A stretch of 64,000 bases of DNA from NCBI GenBank assembly GCA_900100325.1, contig LT629697.1:2043423-2107422 (forward strand). The letters are read 5' to 3'. Below the pieces are notes generated by a model. That model saw only the letters and a program-made list of their open reading frames with translations, made no database searches and had not been told where the DNA came from. The stretch comes from Frankineae bacterium MT45 (GTDB lineage: Bacteria; Actinomycetota; Actinomycetes; Mycobacteriales; Jatrophihabitantaceae). Both the position numbers and the translations under genes were made by a program. Position 1 is the stretch's first letter. The number at the start of each line of letters is the position of its first letter. Of this stretch, positions 20,816 through 33,100 are shown in pieces.

Positions 20816-21865
20816 ATGGCAGGCATGACCGAACGCGACCCGGTGGCCGATCTGCGGCGAATCGCCTTCCTGCTGGAGCGCTCGCAGGAACCGACCTACC
20901 GGGTGCGGGCCTTCCGCACGGCGGCCAACGTCTGCGCGGAGCTATCCACCGACGAACTCCGCAGCCGGGCCGACGAGGGGACCCTGCGCGAGCTCACCGG
21001 CGTCGGTGAGGTGACCGCCCGCTGCATCGTCGAGTCCTTCGCCGGCGAGGAGCCGGTCTACCTGCGCCGGGTCGAGGCGACGGGTGAGACACCGCTGGCC
21101 GAACTCGGGACCCAGCTGCGGGCCGCCCTGCGCGGCGACTGTCACACCCACTCCGATTGGTCGGATGGTGGCTCGCCGATCCGTGAGATGGCCGAAGCGG
21201 CCCGGGCGATCGGGCACGAATACATGGTGCTCACCGACCATTCGCCGCGACTGAAGGTCGCCAACGGCCTCTCCGCTGAACGGCTGGAGCGCCAACTCGA
21301 CGTCGTGGCCGAGCTGAATCTGGAGCTGGCCCCGTTCCGCATCCTCACCGGGATCGAGGTCGACATCCTGGTGGACGGGACGCTGGACCAGTCGCCGGAG
21401 CTGCTCGGGCGTCTCGATGTCGTGGTCGGCAGCGTGCACAGCGAGTTGCGGATGCCGTCGGCGGAGATGACGCCTCGGATGGTCGCGGCGATCTCGAACC
21501 CGCACCTGGACATCCTGGGGCACTGCACCGGCCGGATGGTCACCGGCAAGCGGCAGCGACCCCCGTCGGAGTTCGAGGCCGAGATCGTCTTCGCCGCCTG
21601 CCGGCAGTTCGGGGTGGCGGTCGAGGTGAACTCGCGTCCGGAGCGGCAGGACCCACCCAAGCGGCTGCTACGGCTGGCCGTGGAGGCGGGCTGCCTCACC
21701 TCGATCGATACCGACGCCCACGCCCCGGGACAACTCGATTGGCAGCCTTACGGCTGTGATCGGGCGGCGCGCTGCGCGGTCCCGGCGAGCAGCGTCGTCA
21801 ACTCCTGGGCCATGGAGGACCTACTGGCCTGGACGTCGGATCACGCGCACCGCCCGGCGTCATGA
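20816..21865 (+). CDS. PHP-domain metal-dependent hydrolase with N-terminal HhH region
   Basis: A 349-residue protein. The N-terminal 100 residues contain a helix-hairpin-helix-like segment (LRELTGVGEVTARCIVE). The rest is a PHP phosphoesterase domain with metal-ligand clusters DCHTHSDWSDG, LTDHSPRLKVANGL, VGSVHSE, DILGHCTGR and IDTDAHAPG. This resembles the C-terminal half of PolX DNA polymerases without the palm/fingers, so it may act on phosphoester substrates such as DNA ends or histidinol-phosphate-like molecules; the substrate is unknown. ATG 20825 is an alternative start. Its stop overlaps the pirin start (ATGA). Confidence 0.85.
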   Translation: MAGMTERDPVADLRRIAFLLERSQEPTYRVRAFRTAANVCAELSTDELRSRADEGTLRELTGVGEVTARCIVESFAGEEPVYLRRVEATGETPLAELGTQLRAALRGDCHTHSDWSDGGSPIREMAEAARAIGHEYMVLTDHSPRLKVANGLSAERLERQLDVVAELNLELAPFRILTGIEVDILVDGTLDQSPELLGRLDVVVGSVHSELRMPSAEMTPRMVAAISNPHLDILGHCTGRMVTGKRQRPPSEFEAEIVFAACRQFGVAVEVNSRPERQDPPKRLLRLAVEAGCLTSIDTDAHAPGQLDWQPYGCDRAARCAVPASSVVNSWAMEDLLAWTSDHAHRPAS

Positions 21866-22530
21866 TCCGCGTGCTGCGCAGCGGCGAACGCTTCGTCAGC
21901 TGCGGCGACGGCATCACCACGCGCCACTGCTTCTCGGCCGGAGCCCACTTCGATCCGCAGCGGATGGGGTTCGGGGCGCTGATCGGACACGACGAGCATC
22001 TCCTCGAACCGGGAGCCGGATTCGCCACGCACCGCCATCGCGATGTGGAGATCCTCAGCTGGGTGCTCGAGGGCGTCCTTACCCATGAGGACGACGCCGG
22101 CCGTCTGCGCGAGGTTCATCCCGGGTCGCTGCAGTACCAGCGGGCGGGCATCGGGATCGCCCACAGTGAACGCAACGCATCTGGCAGCGAGCCGCTTCGC
22201 TTCATCCAGATGCTGCTGCAGCCGAGCGTGCCGCCCGGCCCTCCGGCCTACGAACTCCTCGGACGGGTCTCAGCGGAGGGCGTTGATCTTCAGGCCGGCG
22301 CCACCCTGCGAGTGCTGCGGCTCGACGACGCAGAACCCCACGAAGGAGCAGAGGTGCCGGTCAGCGTCGGCTCGGCCCTGCACCTGCACGTCACCTCCGG
22401 GGCGGTGGAACTGGGCGAGCTGCCACTGGCCCACGGCGACACGGCGGAGATCCGCGGGGACGGCGCCACCCCAATCGTGCGGGTGCTCCGCGGCGTCGGG
22501 CCGGCCGAGGTGCTGCTCATCGCCCTCTGA
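21862..22530 (+). CDS. Pirin family protein
   Basis: Bicupin pirin-like protein of 222 residues. The N-terminal cupin holds the metal-binding HRHRDVEILSWVLEG and the downstream IAHSERN. The C-terminal cupin is degenerate. Pirins are iron-binding; some act as quercetinases, others modulate partners such as pyruvate dehydrogenase in Serratia. The nearby aceE makes that idea tempting but unproven. Translationally coupled to the PHP gene by a four-base overlap. Confidence 0.88.
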   Translation: MIRVLRSGERFVSCGDGITTRHCFSAGAHFDPQRMGFGALIGHDEHLLEPGAGFATHRHRDVEILSWVLEGVLTHEDDAGRLREVHPGSLQYQRAGIGIAHSERNASGSEPLRFIQMLLQPSVPPGPPAYELLGRVSAEGVDLQAGATLRVLRLDDAEPHEGAEVPVSVGSALHLHVTSGAVELGELPLAHGDTAEIRGDGATPIVRVLRGVGPAEVLLIAL

Positions 22531-22609
22531 CGGCACCGCCCGTCCGTTTCGGTCGGCGGCGGCCTAGCCTCGAAGTGATAGGCGAATCCATCATCGAGGG
22601 AGCAGCACT

Positions 22610-23563
22610 GTGAACCGCATTGATCTGGCCGCACTGAACGTCTCGGCTCAAGGGCTTGGCTGCATGGGCATGAGCGAGTTTTACGGCGACACCGACTGGG
22701 ACGGCAGCATCGCGACGATTCATGCCGCCCTTGACGCCGGTGTCACCTTCCTCGACACGGCCGACATCTACGGCGCCGGGCACAACGAGGTACTGGTCGG
22801 GCGCGGCATCGCCGGCCGGCGGGCTGAGGTGCAGCTGGCCACGAAGTTCGGCATCGACCGGTCAGGCGGTGACGCCGGACGCCAGGTGCGCGGGGCCGCG
22901 GCCTACGTGAAGCGCTCCTGCGAGGCGTCCCTGCTGCGGCTGGGCGTCGATCACATCGACCTCTACTACGCGCACCGCCCGCCGCAGGACGTCGAGATCG
23001 AGGAGACGGTCGGCGCCATGGCCGAACTCGTGCAGGCCGGCAAGGTACGCCACCTCGGCCTCTCCGAGGTGGACGGCGACCTGCTGCGCCGGGCCTACGC
23101 CGTCCACCCCATCACCGCCGTGCAGAGCGAGTACTCCCTCTGGACCCGCGACGTCGAGTCCCAGGCGGTCGACGCGATGCGAGAACTCGGCGTCGGGCTG
23201 GTCGCCTACTCACCGCTCGGACGCGGCTTCCTCACCGCGACGCTCGACGTCGCTTCGCTGACCAGCAAGGATTTCCGGGGCATCAACCCACGCTTCGCCG
23301 GTGAGGCTGGCGTGGCGAATCAGGGGATCGCCGACGCCGTGGCCGCGGTGGCGGCGAAGAAGGAGGTCACCCCGGCCCAGGTCGCGCTGGCCTGGGTGTA
23401 CGCGCAGTCGGCCCGGTTGGGGATTCCGATCGTCGCCATCCCCGGCACTAAGCGGGTGAAGTGGCTCGAGCAGAACATCGCCGCCATGGACGTGTCTCTC
23501 AGCCTGTCGGAACTTGAGGAGCTGGACGGCCTGGCCGACGCGGTGGTCGGCTCGCGCTACTAG
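22610..23563 (+). CDS. Aldo/keto reductase
   Basis: NADPH-dependent (alpha/beta)8 oxidoreductase of 317 residues. Key residues are the DTADIYG motif (Asp and Tyr), Lys in ATKFG and His in LYYAHRPP. A cofactor-binding stretch [16 protein letters not shown] lies near the C-terminus. It resembles the YakC/AKR13-type branch. GTG start with GGGAG upstream. The substrate cannot be told; possibly quinones or aldehydes. Confidence 0.9.
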   Translation: MNRIDLAALNVSAQGLGCMGMSEFYGDTDWDGSIATIHAALDAGVTFLDTADIYGAGHNEVLVGRGIAGRRAEVQLATKFGIDRSGGDAGRQVRGAAAYVKRSCEASLLRLGVDHIDLYYAHRPPQDVEIEETVGAMAELVQAGKVRHLGLSEVDGDLLRRAYAVHPITAVQSEYSLWTRDVESQAVDAMRELGVGLVAYSPLGRGFLTATLDVASLTSKDFRGINPRFAGEAGVANQGIADAVAAVAAKKEVTPAQVALAWVYAQSARLGIPIVAIPGTKRVKWLEQNIAAMDVSLSLSELEELDGLADAVVGSRY

Positions 23564-23592
23564 CGGCCGGAACGCTAGCGGCCGGAATGCGA

Positions 23593-23638
23593 AAGGTCCT
23601 GCGTATCGCGCGCCATGACGCGCAATACGCAGGACCTT
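23593..23638. terminator. Bidirectional terminator hairpin
   Basis: A near-perfect 20-bp stem with one mismatch: AAGGTCCTGCGTAT on the left pairs with ATACGCAGGACCTT on the right, continued by GCGCG/CGCGC around a six-base loop (23613-23618). It lies between the convergent aldo/keto reductase and aceE genes. There is no T-run, as is common for actinobacterial I-shaped terminators. Confidence 0.8.
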
Positions 23639-23660
23639 CGCCGAACGTTAGAGGTGACCG

Positions 23661-26405
<2,745 letters not shown>

Positions 26406-26449
26406 CCTCTAAGTGTCCTCCCTCACACGACGAGGTGCCCAGGCAGGTG

Positions 26450-26478
26450 TTAGCAAGCGGCGTGTCACGGGATAGGTT
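26450..26478 (+). promoter_or_regulatory. Sigma-70-type promoter for DUF3052-ahpE
   Basis: TTAGCA (26450-26455) and TAGGTT (26473-26478) are separated by exactly 17 bp and lie about 55 bp upstream of the GTG start. The TAGGTT -10 form is frequent in high-GC actinobacteria. Prediction only. Confidence 0.45.
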
Positions 26479-26532
26479 CTAAGACACACAGGCGGTCGTC
26501 CGCCCGCCACCGAGCAGTTGGAGGAATCCTTC

Positions 26533-27003
26533 GTGACTACGCCCCCCGCCTCTGGGGACGATGCTCTGGCCACGAGCGCACATGCGCGGTCCACGCCAGA
26601 TGTAGCTGAGCGCCTCGGGATCACGCCCGGCATGATCGTGCAGGAACTTGGATGGGACGACGATGTCGACCCGGAACTGCGCGATGCGATCGAAGCGCGC
26701 ACCGGCGAAGAGATGGTGGACGAGGACTCTGACGAGGTCGTCGACGTCGTCGTGCTCTGGTACCGCTACGACGACGGTGATCTGGTGGATGCGCTGGTCG
26801 ACGCGATCGCGCCGCTGGCCGACACCGGATTCATCTGGCTGCTCACGCCCAAACGCGGACGGGACGGGTACGTGGAACCCTCCGAGATCGCCGAGGCGGC
26901 GCCGACGGCCGGTCTCTCCCAGACTTCACTGGCCTCGATCGGTCCTGACTGGGCCGGAGCCCGACTGGCCAGCCGTCGCTCCCGCCCCACCGAGAGGCGC
27001 TGA
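26533..27003 (+). CDS. DUF3052 family protein
   Basis: A 156-residue acidic protein of the actinobacterial DUF3052 family (VAERLGITPGMIVQELGWDD, DVVVLWYRYDDGDLVDAL, PKRGRDGYVEPSEI). Function is unknown. The start is GTG 26533 because GGAGGA stands seven bases before it. Two bases separate its stop from the ahpE start, so the two are one operon; the mycobacterial homologue (Rv2239c) is likewise beside ahpE. Confidence 0.88.
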   Translation: MTTPPASGDDALATSAHARSTPDVAERLGITPGMIVQELGWDDDVDPELRDAIEARTGEEMVDEDSDEVVDVVVLWYRYDDGDLVDALVDAIAPLADTGFIWLLTPKRGRDGYVEPSEIAEAAPTAGLSQTSLASIGPDWAGARLASRRSRPTERR

Positions 27004-27005
27004 AC

Positions 27006-27473
27006 ATGCCGCTAGCCGTCGGCGACGTCGCCCCGGACTTCACCCTCCGCGACCAGAACAACGAAGAGGTCACCCTCTCCCAGTTCCGCGGTGAGAAGGC
27101 CGTCCTGATGATCTTCTACCCGTTCGCCTTCACCGGAATCTGCACCAATGAGCTCGGTGTGGTGCGCGACGACATGAGCTCCTTCCAGAACGACGACGTC
27201 GAGGTGCTGACGCTGAGCGTCGACTCCTCGTACTCGCACAAGATCTTCGCCGAGCGTGAGGGTTTCGAGTTCCAGTTGCTGGCCGACTTCTGGCCGCACG
27301 GCGCGGTGGCGCAGGCCTTCGACGTCTTCAATACCGAGGCCGGCATGGCCAATCGGGGAACGTTCCTGATCGACAAGGAGGGCATCATCCGCTTCGCCGA
27401 GATGAACTCCCCGGGTCAGGGGCGCGACGCCAACGCCTGGCGCGAGGCGATCCGGGCGCTCACCAGCGCCTGA
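27006..27473 (+). CDS. ahpE: 1-Cys peroxiredoxin AhpE
   Basis: Thiol peroxidase of 155 residues that reduces peroxides and peroxynitrite. The peroxidatic Cys46 is in PFAFTGICTNEL, and no other Cys occurs in the protein, consistent with the 1-Cys AhpE subgroup that is recycled by mycoredoxin/mycothiol in actinobacteria. That agrees with the mycothiol-linked dehydrogenase elsewhere in the window. Convergent with the SURF1 gene. Confidence 0.94.
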   Translation: MPLAVGDVAPDFTLRDQNNEEVTLSQFRGEKAVLMIFYPFAFTGICTNELGVVRDDMSSFQNDDVEVLTLSVDSSYSHKIFAEREGFEFQLLADFWPHGAVAQAFDVFNTEAGMANRGTFLIDKEGIIRFAEMNSPGQGRDANAWREAIRALTSA

Positions 27474-27508
27474 GTTAGCACCGGCAAATCAGTGCTGGAA
27501 GTCAACGC

Positions 27509-27535
27509 CTGAAGGTCAGTATCTGACGGTTTCAG
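27509..27535. terminator. Two-part hairpin between ahpE and SURF1 genes
   Basis: CTGAA/TTCAG (27509-27513 with 27531-27535) encloses GTCAG/CTGAC (27515-27519 with 27523-27527) and a three-base loop. It lies in the short convergent gap and overlaps the SURF1 stop codon. Plausible bidirectional terminator. Confidence 0.4.
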
Positions 27536-28434
27536 CGCCCGTAGCGGTCGGCGAGCTTCTTCGCCCGCAGTTCCTCTTCGCTCATCGTGACCGGGGTGGC
27601 GTCAACCTCCGCGCCTGAGGCGCCATCCATGTGGTCAAATTCGCGAGCGTCGTACTCCTCGTCGGCCCGCTTCAGATCGGCCCGGGCCATCGCGATCGGA
27701 GCGGCCAGTGCCAGGGCGGCGAAGAGGTACCACTGGATGATGTACGCCAGATGCTGCGGTTCCACCGCTCCGCCGGCCGGGTTGGAGAGGTCAGGTTCGT
27801 CCAGCGGAACCAGGTTCTGGGTGCCGGGTTGACCGGCCGGCAATTGTAGCCACCCCTGAAAGACGTTGGCTCCGAGCCGCGGAGCCTGCTCGCTCGGGTT
27901 GATCGACTCGACCTGGGGCCGGGGGAGTTGTTCGGCCTTGTCCGCGCGGGACTCGGCCATCCGTACCCGTCCGACGATGCTCACCTCGCCGGCCGGCGGC
28001 GCGGGGGCGGTGATCGTCTCGTGGGCGCCGACGCCGGTCGCCGAGATGAAGCCGCGGACGACCAGCGCGGTGCCGGCGGCGGTGCGCAGCGGGGTGAGGA
28101 CGTAGTAGCCGGTGTCGCCGCCGACGATGCGCTGCCGGACGAGCTGCTGGTGGGTGCCGTCGTAGGTGCCGGTGGCGCTCACCCGGCGGTACTCGATCGC
28201 GTCTGTGCTCGGGGCCGGTGCGCTACCCCAGAGCGGCAGGACGTCGGCGATCGGGGCGACGGCGGCGTGGTCGTTGTGCCGCAGTGCAGCGTTCTCATCG
28301 CGTTTGGTGGCCAGCCGGGCGATCTGCCAGGTGCCGAGGAAGACGCAGAGGCCGGCAACCAGGAGCATCAGCGCCGAGAGTGCGGCGTAGCGCGGCTGAC
28401 GTAGGGTCCTGAGCACGGCAATCACGGTACGCAA
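27532..28434 (-). CDS. SURF1 family cytochrome oxidase assembly protein
   Basis: A membrane protein of about 300 residues. One N-terminal helix (about 17-38, ending FLGTWQIARL) and one near residue 235 (IIQWYLFAALALAAPIAMA) flank an extracytoplasmic domain with the family motifs RRVSATGTYD and VRGFISA. SURF1 assists cytochrome aa3 oxidase assembly, so an aerobic respiratory chain is implied. The frame opens with TTG at 28434; GTG at 28425 is an alternative, and neither has a clear ribosome-binding site. The last 60 residues form a charged cytoplasmic tail. Confidence 0.9.
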   Translation of the reverse strand: MRTVIAVLRTLRQPRYAALSALMLLVAGLCVFLGTWQIARLATKRDENAALRHNDHAAVAPIADVLPLWGSAPAPSTDAIEYRRVSATGTYDGTHQQLVRQRIVGGDTGYYVLTPLRTAAGTALVVRGFISATGVGAHETITAPAPPAGEVSIVGRVRMAESRADKAEQLPRPQVESINPSEQAPRLGANVFQGWLQLPAGQPGTQNLVPLDEPDLSNPAGGAVEPQHLAYIIQWYLFAALALAAPIAMARADLKRADEEYDAREFDHMDGASGAEVDATPVTMSEEELRAKKLADRYGR

Positions 28435-28579
28435 TGCGGGTGTGAGTCAGGAAATGGCGTCGGCCGAAGGCGGTGATTCTCACGCCTGCGGTGGTTCGCT
28501 GGATTGTGGGCCGCAGCCGGAAGCCAGGTACGCTGGCCGACGGCCCTGCTCGTCGCGAGTTGGACCGAGTTGAACATTG

Positions 28580-28651
28580 GGGCGCTTAGCTCAGCGGAAG
28601 AGCTCTCGGTTTACACCCGAGCGGTCGGCGGTTCGAACCCGTCAGCGCCCA
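28580..28651 (+). tRNA. tRNA-Val (anticodon TAC)
   Basis: A 72-nt cloverleaf. Acceptor stem GGGCGCT/AGCGCCC, D-arm GCTCAGCGGAAGAGC, anticodon stem CTCGG/CCGAG with loop TTTACAC (anticodon TAC, reads GUA), T-arm containing GGTTCGAACCC, discriminator A. The 3' CCA is not encoded. A strong hairpin follows 13 bases later. Confidence 0.95.
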
Positions 28652-28663
28652 CCCAGATAGACA

Positions 28664-28704
28664 GATGAACCCGGGCGGGTCGACGGACCACGCCCGGGTT
28701 CATC
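28664..28704 (+). terminator. Terminator after tRNA-Val
   Basis: GATGAACCCGGGCG (28664-28677) is perfectly complementary to CGCCCGGGTTCATC (28691-28704), a 14-bp stem with a 13-base loop. No T-run. It ends tRNA transcription and may also stop the convergent fibronectin-III gene. Confidence 0.8.
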
Positions 28705-28743
28705 CGGTGTTTCGGGGGAAGTACGGCGCCCCAGATCAGCCGG

Positions 28744-29790
28744 CTACGGGGTGCAGCTCGCGGCGCTCGGAGTGTCTCCGTAGGCGTTCGTCATCATGAT
28801 GCGGTAACAGGTACCGGCCGGTGGCGACGAGACGTCGGTGGCGCTGCCTCTGCCGCCCACACCGCTCACCGGTGCGTATTCGGTGCCGACCTGAAGCCAG
28901 CTCGCTCCGGCGTCCAGACTGCGCTGCAGGTAGTAGCCGGCCTCGTCGTTGGCGTTGTCAGTGAAGGTCACGATCATCGACGTACCGGTGTTGCGGACGT
29001 CGAGGTTGGTGGCGGCCGACGGCTTGCCGGGCGTCACGTACGTCACGCAGTAGAAGTCATTGTCTGAACCTCCGCCGACGTTGATCGCCCGCAGACAGAG
29101 TTGATGCGTTCCCTTGACGGTGCTCTTGCCGAGGTAGAAGCCGAACCCGTGGGTGTCGCCATATCCGGGATTGATCTGGTTGAGACCAGTCACGGTGGCG
29201 GAGGCGGGAGTCGATGTCTGCACCACGCCATCGAGGACAACCGCCACATTGATCGGCGCGGTGGTGTCCCAATCGATGGCCCAGCCGGTGAGGTAGAACG
29301 AGTTGCCGTAGACGCTATTCGTGGTGAGCCGGGCGACCGGGCTGGCCGGCGCCGGGTGGGTCGTCACGGTGATGTGAGCGGAGCTGCTACTGGCGCAGTT
29401 TCCGCCAGAAATACAGGACACCGCGCTTACGTAGTAGTCCACCGTCGAACCAGCCGGTACGACGTCCGGGAATGAGACGGAGTTCGCTGGTAGTGAGGTT
29501 GATGTTGCCACCCCGTTCAGAATTCGGTGGACGGAGTAGGAAGTCTCGGTGCTCGCCTTGTCCTGCCACTGCAGGTAGACATTGGACTGGAGCACGGAGG
29601 TCGCGGCCAGGCCCGTCGGAGCGGCCGGTGGGATCGCCACCGGTCCGGGATCCGGAAGGGTGCAGGTCTCGGGCGGGTTGTCGCCGAGGCATGGGTTCAT
29701 CGCCTGGGCCGGGGCAGCGACTGCAAGTGTGGCGCCGAAGAAGGCGGCCGTCATCGCTACGAAGGCTGCACCGGCTCGATTGAAATGCAC
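28744..29790 (-). CDS. Secreted fibronectin type III protein
   Basis: The start is set at GTG 29790, preceded by AGAGAGGAAC, giving a clean signal peptide (HFNRAGAAFVAMTAAFFGA, then APAQA and the mature MNPCLGDNPPETC). A longer frame to 29934 would bury the signal sequence. The 348 residues contain an FN3 domain (about 55-145), a central module common in actinobacterial secreted proteins (GWAIDWDTTAP, then GYGDTHGFGFYL and HQLCLRAIN), and a second FN3 domain near the C-terminus. No catalytic domain is seen, so it is probably an adhesive or accessory surface protein. It is divergent from the giant repeat-protein gene. Confidence 0.82.
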   Translation of the reverse strand: MHFNRAGAAFVAMTAAFFGATLAVAAPAQAMNPCLGDNPPETCTLPDPGPVAIPPAAPTGLAATSVLQSNVYLQWQDKASTETSYSVHRILNGVATSTSLPANSVSFPDVVPAGSTVDYYVSAVSCISGGNCASSSSAHITVTTHPAPASPVARLTTNSVYGNSFYLTGWAIDWDTTAPINVAVVLDGVVQTSTPASATVTGLNQINPGYGDTHGFGFYLGKSTVKGTHQLCLRAINVGGGSDNDFYCVTYVTPGKPSAATNLDVRNTGTSMIVTFTDNANDEAGYYLQRSLDAGASWLQVGTEYAPVSGVGGRGSATDVSSPPAGTCYRIMMTNAYGDTPSAASCTP

Positions 29791-30126
29791 GTCTGGGTTC
29801 CTCTCTGGTGGTTGGTTGACCTGGGAGAGGAGTTGAGGCCGGAACGGGTGATACCAGGTGTGGCTTGTACCACGCCAGGGCTGGACTGTTGCGAAGACCC
29901 GCAGACGAGAAACCGTGTTGGGCGAAAGTTTCACGACTATTTGACATCAGGGCATTGTTCTGCCCGTCACACGCTGTTACGCTCTGTCACGCGTTGTACC
30001 GGCTCGGTCTTCTGCGCGTAGCGGCGCACGGTCCTGTCGGTGACGAAGTAGCACCGGAGAGTATTTTCTGGCCGGTGCCTGCCTCCTGCAGTGTGAAGCT
30101 GTCGGATCGTCTGGGGGACGAAGGCA
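29791..30126. promoter_or_regulatory. Divergent intergenic region between FN3 gene and giant gene
   Basis: 336 bp without a gene. Visible: a hairpin GGTGTGG/CCACGCC around CTTGTA near 29858-29877; a TTGACA hexamer at 29941-29946 without a convincing -10 at 17 bp; a short GGGCA/TGCCC inverted repeat next to it; and four 10-bp-phased repeats (separate entry). The plus-strand frame of the giant gene has stops at 30019, 30049 and 30094, so the gene cannot start earlier than 30097. I recognise no known riboswitch. Confidence 0.5.
29965..30000. promoter_or_regulatory. Four 10-bp-phased GTYAC-type repeats
   Basis: The hexamers CGTCAC, TGTTAC, TGTCAC and TGTACC begin at 29965, 29975, 29985 and 29995, exactly one helical turn apart, with a weaker TTGTTC at 29955. 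Direct repeats on one DNA face are typical of OmpR-family regulators (MtrA sites are GTCAC/GTAAC-like). Placed between the two surface-protein genes, this is a plausible shared operator. Confidence 0.4.
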
Positions 30127-33100
30127 ATGAGGGTAGGGGACGAGTGCGTGCCTGCGGGCCGCTCTAACCGTCCTCTTCGCATACTCAGACTCGGACCGCT
30201 CACCTCGTTTGTCGCCTTCGTTGTGGTGCTCGCGCTCACCTTCGCGCTGGCCCCGTTGGCGTCGGCGTTCACTACGACCGCCGCCCCCACCTCGACCATC
30301 ACGCGGGCCACCGTCACGGTGAATCTGCCGCTGCCGCTGGTCGCTCCACGTCCCTCGCCGGCCGTCGCCGCGAAGCGCGCGGTGGCCGCCGTTCACTCGA
30401 AGGCCACGCCGAAAAAGGTGGCCTCGACGAAGGTCGTCTATCGTTCGACATCAGGCCAGACAGTCAGCAAAACTCAGGTAAAACTTGCCGCAACGCCGGC
30501 CGTCAATCCAACGATCAGGGTCATCTCGCGACCGACGAAGCCGGCTACGTTGACCCCGTCGATCGGTGGGAATCCCTCCTGCGTCAGCCACTCGAACGAC
30601 GCCAAGCCGCAGACGACGACCACCACCACCGACGGCACCACGACGACCAGTTCGTCGAGCTCGAGCAGCTCCAGCAGCACGCTGACCTGCGGCCCGACTT
30701 CGCACGCAACACCGACCCCGGCGCCGACCTCCTCACCGGCGGCGTCGCCGACGCCAGCCGTGACTCCGCAGCCCACCCCGACCGCGACCCCGGATCCGAC
30801 CCCGGCCCCCACTCCGGTGGCGACACCGGACCCGACGCCCGCGCCGACTCCGGTGGCGAGTGTCGAGGCGACGCCGGATCCGACACCGGTTGCTACACCC
30901 GCTCCGGTCGCCACGGCGACTCCCACGGCTCCGGTCGCGACACCTGATCCGGTCGCCACGGCAACCCCGGCTCCAGCTCCGACGCCGACCGACCCGGCGG
31001 CCACCCCGGCCCCGGCCACGCCGGCACCTGGTGCATCCCCGACTCCGGCCCCTACTCCCGCACCGGTTGGCAGCGCTCCGGCGACGCCGTGGAACTACGA
31101 GGCAACGGGTTCGGGCGTACACAACATCTCGGTACGGGTCAGCGGCGGGAACCTGCTCGTTATCGATAACGGCACCGTCAGCAGCCGGCCGCTCGACAGC
31201 GTCTCCGGGCTATCCATCTCGGGCAGCGCCGCCTCCGCCAAGAACCTGAGCATTGACCTCTCCGGCGGCTCGATCACCGCGCCGATCTCATTCGTCGGCG
31301 GTACCGGCAGCAACGCAGTCGCCGTCGGTGCCGGGCAACTCGACTGGAGTATTGACGCCTCGCACGGCGGCAGCGTTGCCGGCGCCGGGCTCGCCTCGCT
31401 GACCTACAGCGGCGTCTCCGCGGTCCAAGCCGGAGGCGGCAGCAACACCCTGCGCGGACCCTCCTCGGACACGACCTGGAACATCACCGGCTCGAACGCG
31501 GGCTCGGTCGACGGGCAGAGCTTTGCCGGCTTCGGCAGCCTTGTCGGTGCCGCTGACAATCGAGACACATTCGTCGTCTCGCATGGTGGTCGGCTGAGCG
31601 GCTCGCTGGACGGCGGCGCCGGTGGTTTCGACACGCTCGTCCTCGACGGGGTCGGCGGCGACGTCACCTCTGTGCCCTCAGGGTCGCAGTCGGGGTCGGT
31701 CGTCTTCGAGGGCAGCCCGATCGTGTACGTGGGCCTCGAACCGATCACGATCACCGGGACGGCCAACCTCGTCGTCACCGGTACCGCCGCCGGAGACACC
31801 CTCCAGGTCGGACCGGACCCGAACGTGGCCGGAAACCTGAAAGTGTCCAGTACCACCGGATCGATGGAGAGCGTCTCGTTCGCGATTCCCACCGTGTCGC
31901 TGACGATCTCCGACCTGGCCGGCGGGGTGACCATCGTCGTGATCGGCAACCTGGTCATGCACGGCGTCAACCTCGAGATCGACGCGACGACGATCACGGT
32001 CAACGCCGGCGTCACGATCGACACGACCAAGCCGGGTCACGACGGCACGGTGACCCTCAAGGCGTCGGACGCCCAGACCGCTACTGACCCGGCCGCCGCA
32101 TCGGTCTCGCTGCTCGGCGCCACCATCCGCGCCGGGAACGTCGACCTCGAAGCGACCGCCTCGGACGTTCCCACGTCGACCACCCTGGTGCCCGGCGTCG
32201 CATCCACCACCGGTTCCTCGACCGCGTCGGTCGCACTCAACGGTGCCTCCGCGATCATCTCCAGCGGTGACGTCACTGTCCGCGCCGCTTCGTCAGTGAA
32301 GGCGTCGGTGAGCGTCAACGGTGTCGGCGCGAGCACCGCGGTCGATGCCGCCCTAGCGCGGGCCAACATCAGCAGCCAGGCCAGCGCCCACATTTCGGGC
32401 ACCACCTCGATTCAGGCGGCCGGCCTGCTGCAGGTCCTCGCTGTGAACACGGTTGCGGTGAACACCACCGCCGACGCCTCGACCGCCTCGGCCGGTGCCG
32501 GCATCGCGCTCGCCACCGTCGTCGCCGATACCGCCGCCTTCATCGACACAGCCAGTACGACCGGCGTCAGCGCCGGCAGCATCCTGGTCGCGGCCGACTC
32601 CAACAACGCCATCGTCACGACGGCCAAGGCCAGCCCCGGAGGCTCGACGGCCAACGGGCAGAGCCCGGACGCGAACACCGCGACCGCGGCCAAGCCCGGC
32701 GGCTACGCCAACACCCCCTCCGGCTCGGTTGGCATCGCCGGCGCCCTCGCCTTCACCAACCTCACCCCGACGACCAGCGCCTTCATCGCCCCGAAGGTCG
32801 CCGGCCTCACGGTTACCGCCACCAATCCGACGGGCGCCGGCGGCACAGCGCCGATCGTCGTCCATGCAGCGACCGGCGGGACGTCCACCTCGGACGCCGA
32901 CGGTACTGCCGTCGGCGGAAGCGCGGCCGGTGTCGGGAACGCGGTCGCCGTCAACCTCGCCACTGTCACTGATCGCGCCTTCGTCGCCAATGTGACGGTG
33001 AAGGCGGCGATCCTGAAGGTGGAGGCGTTGTCGCAGCCGCAGACGGCAGGCGCACACAATGCGTACGCCGCGATGTCCACCTCCGGAGCGGGTGGGGCGG

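Noticed and set aside
28580-28704. tRNA-Val as attachment site of an integrated element
   Set aside because: No integrase and no second copy of the tRNA 3' end is visible in the window; kept only as a hypothesis for the border.
29791-29934. Longer start for the FN3 protein (to 29934)
   Set aside because: It would put about 48 residues before the signal peptide; GTG 29790 has a good ribosome-binding site and starts the signal peptide directly.
29791-30126. A riboswitch (for example c-di-AMP type) ahead of the giant cell-surface gene
   Set aside because: Several short hairpins exist, but I could not match any conserved riboswitch core.
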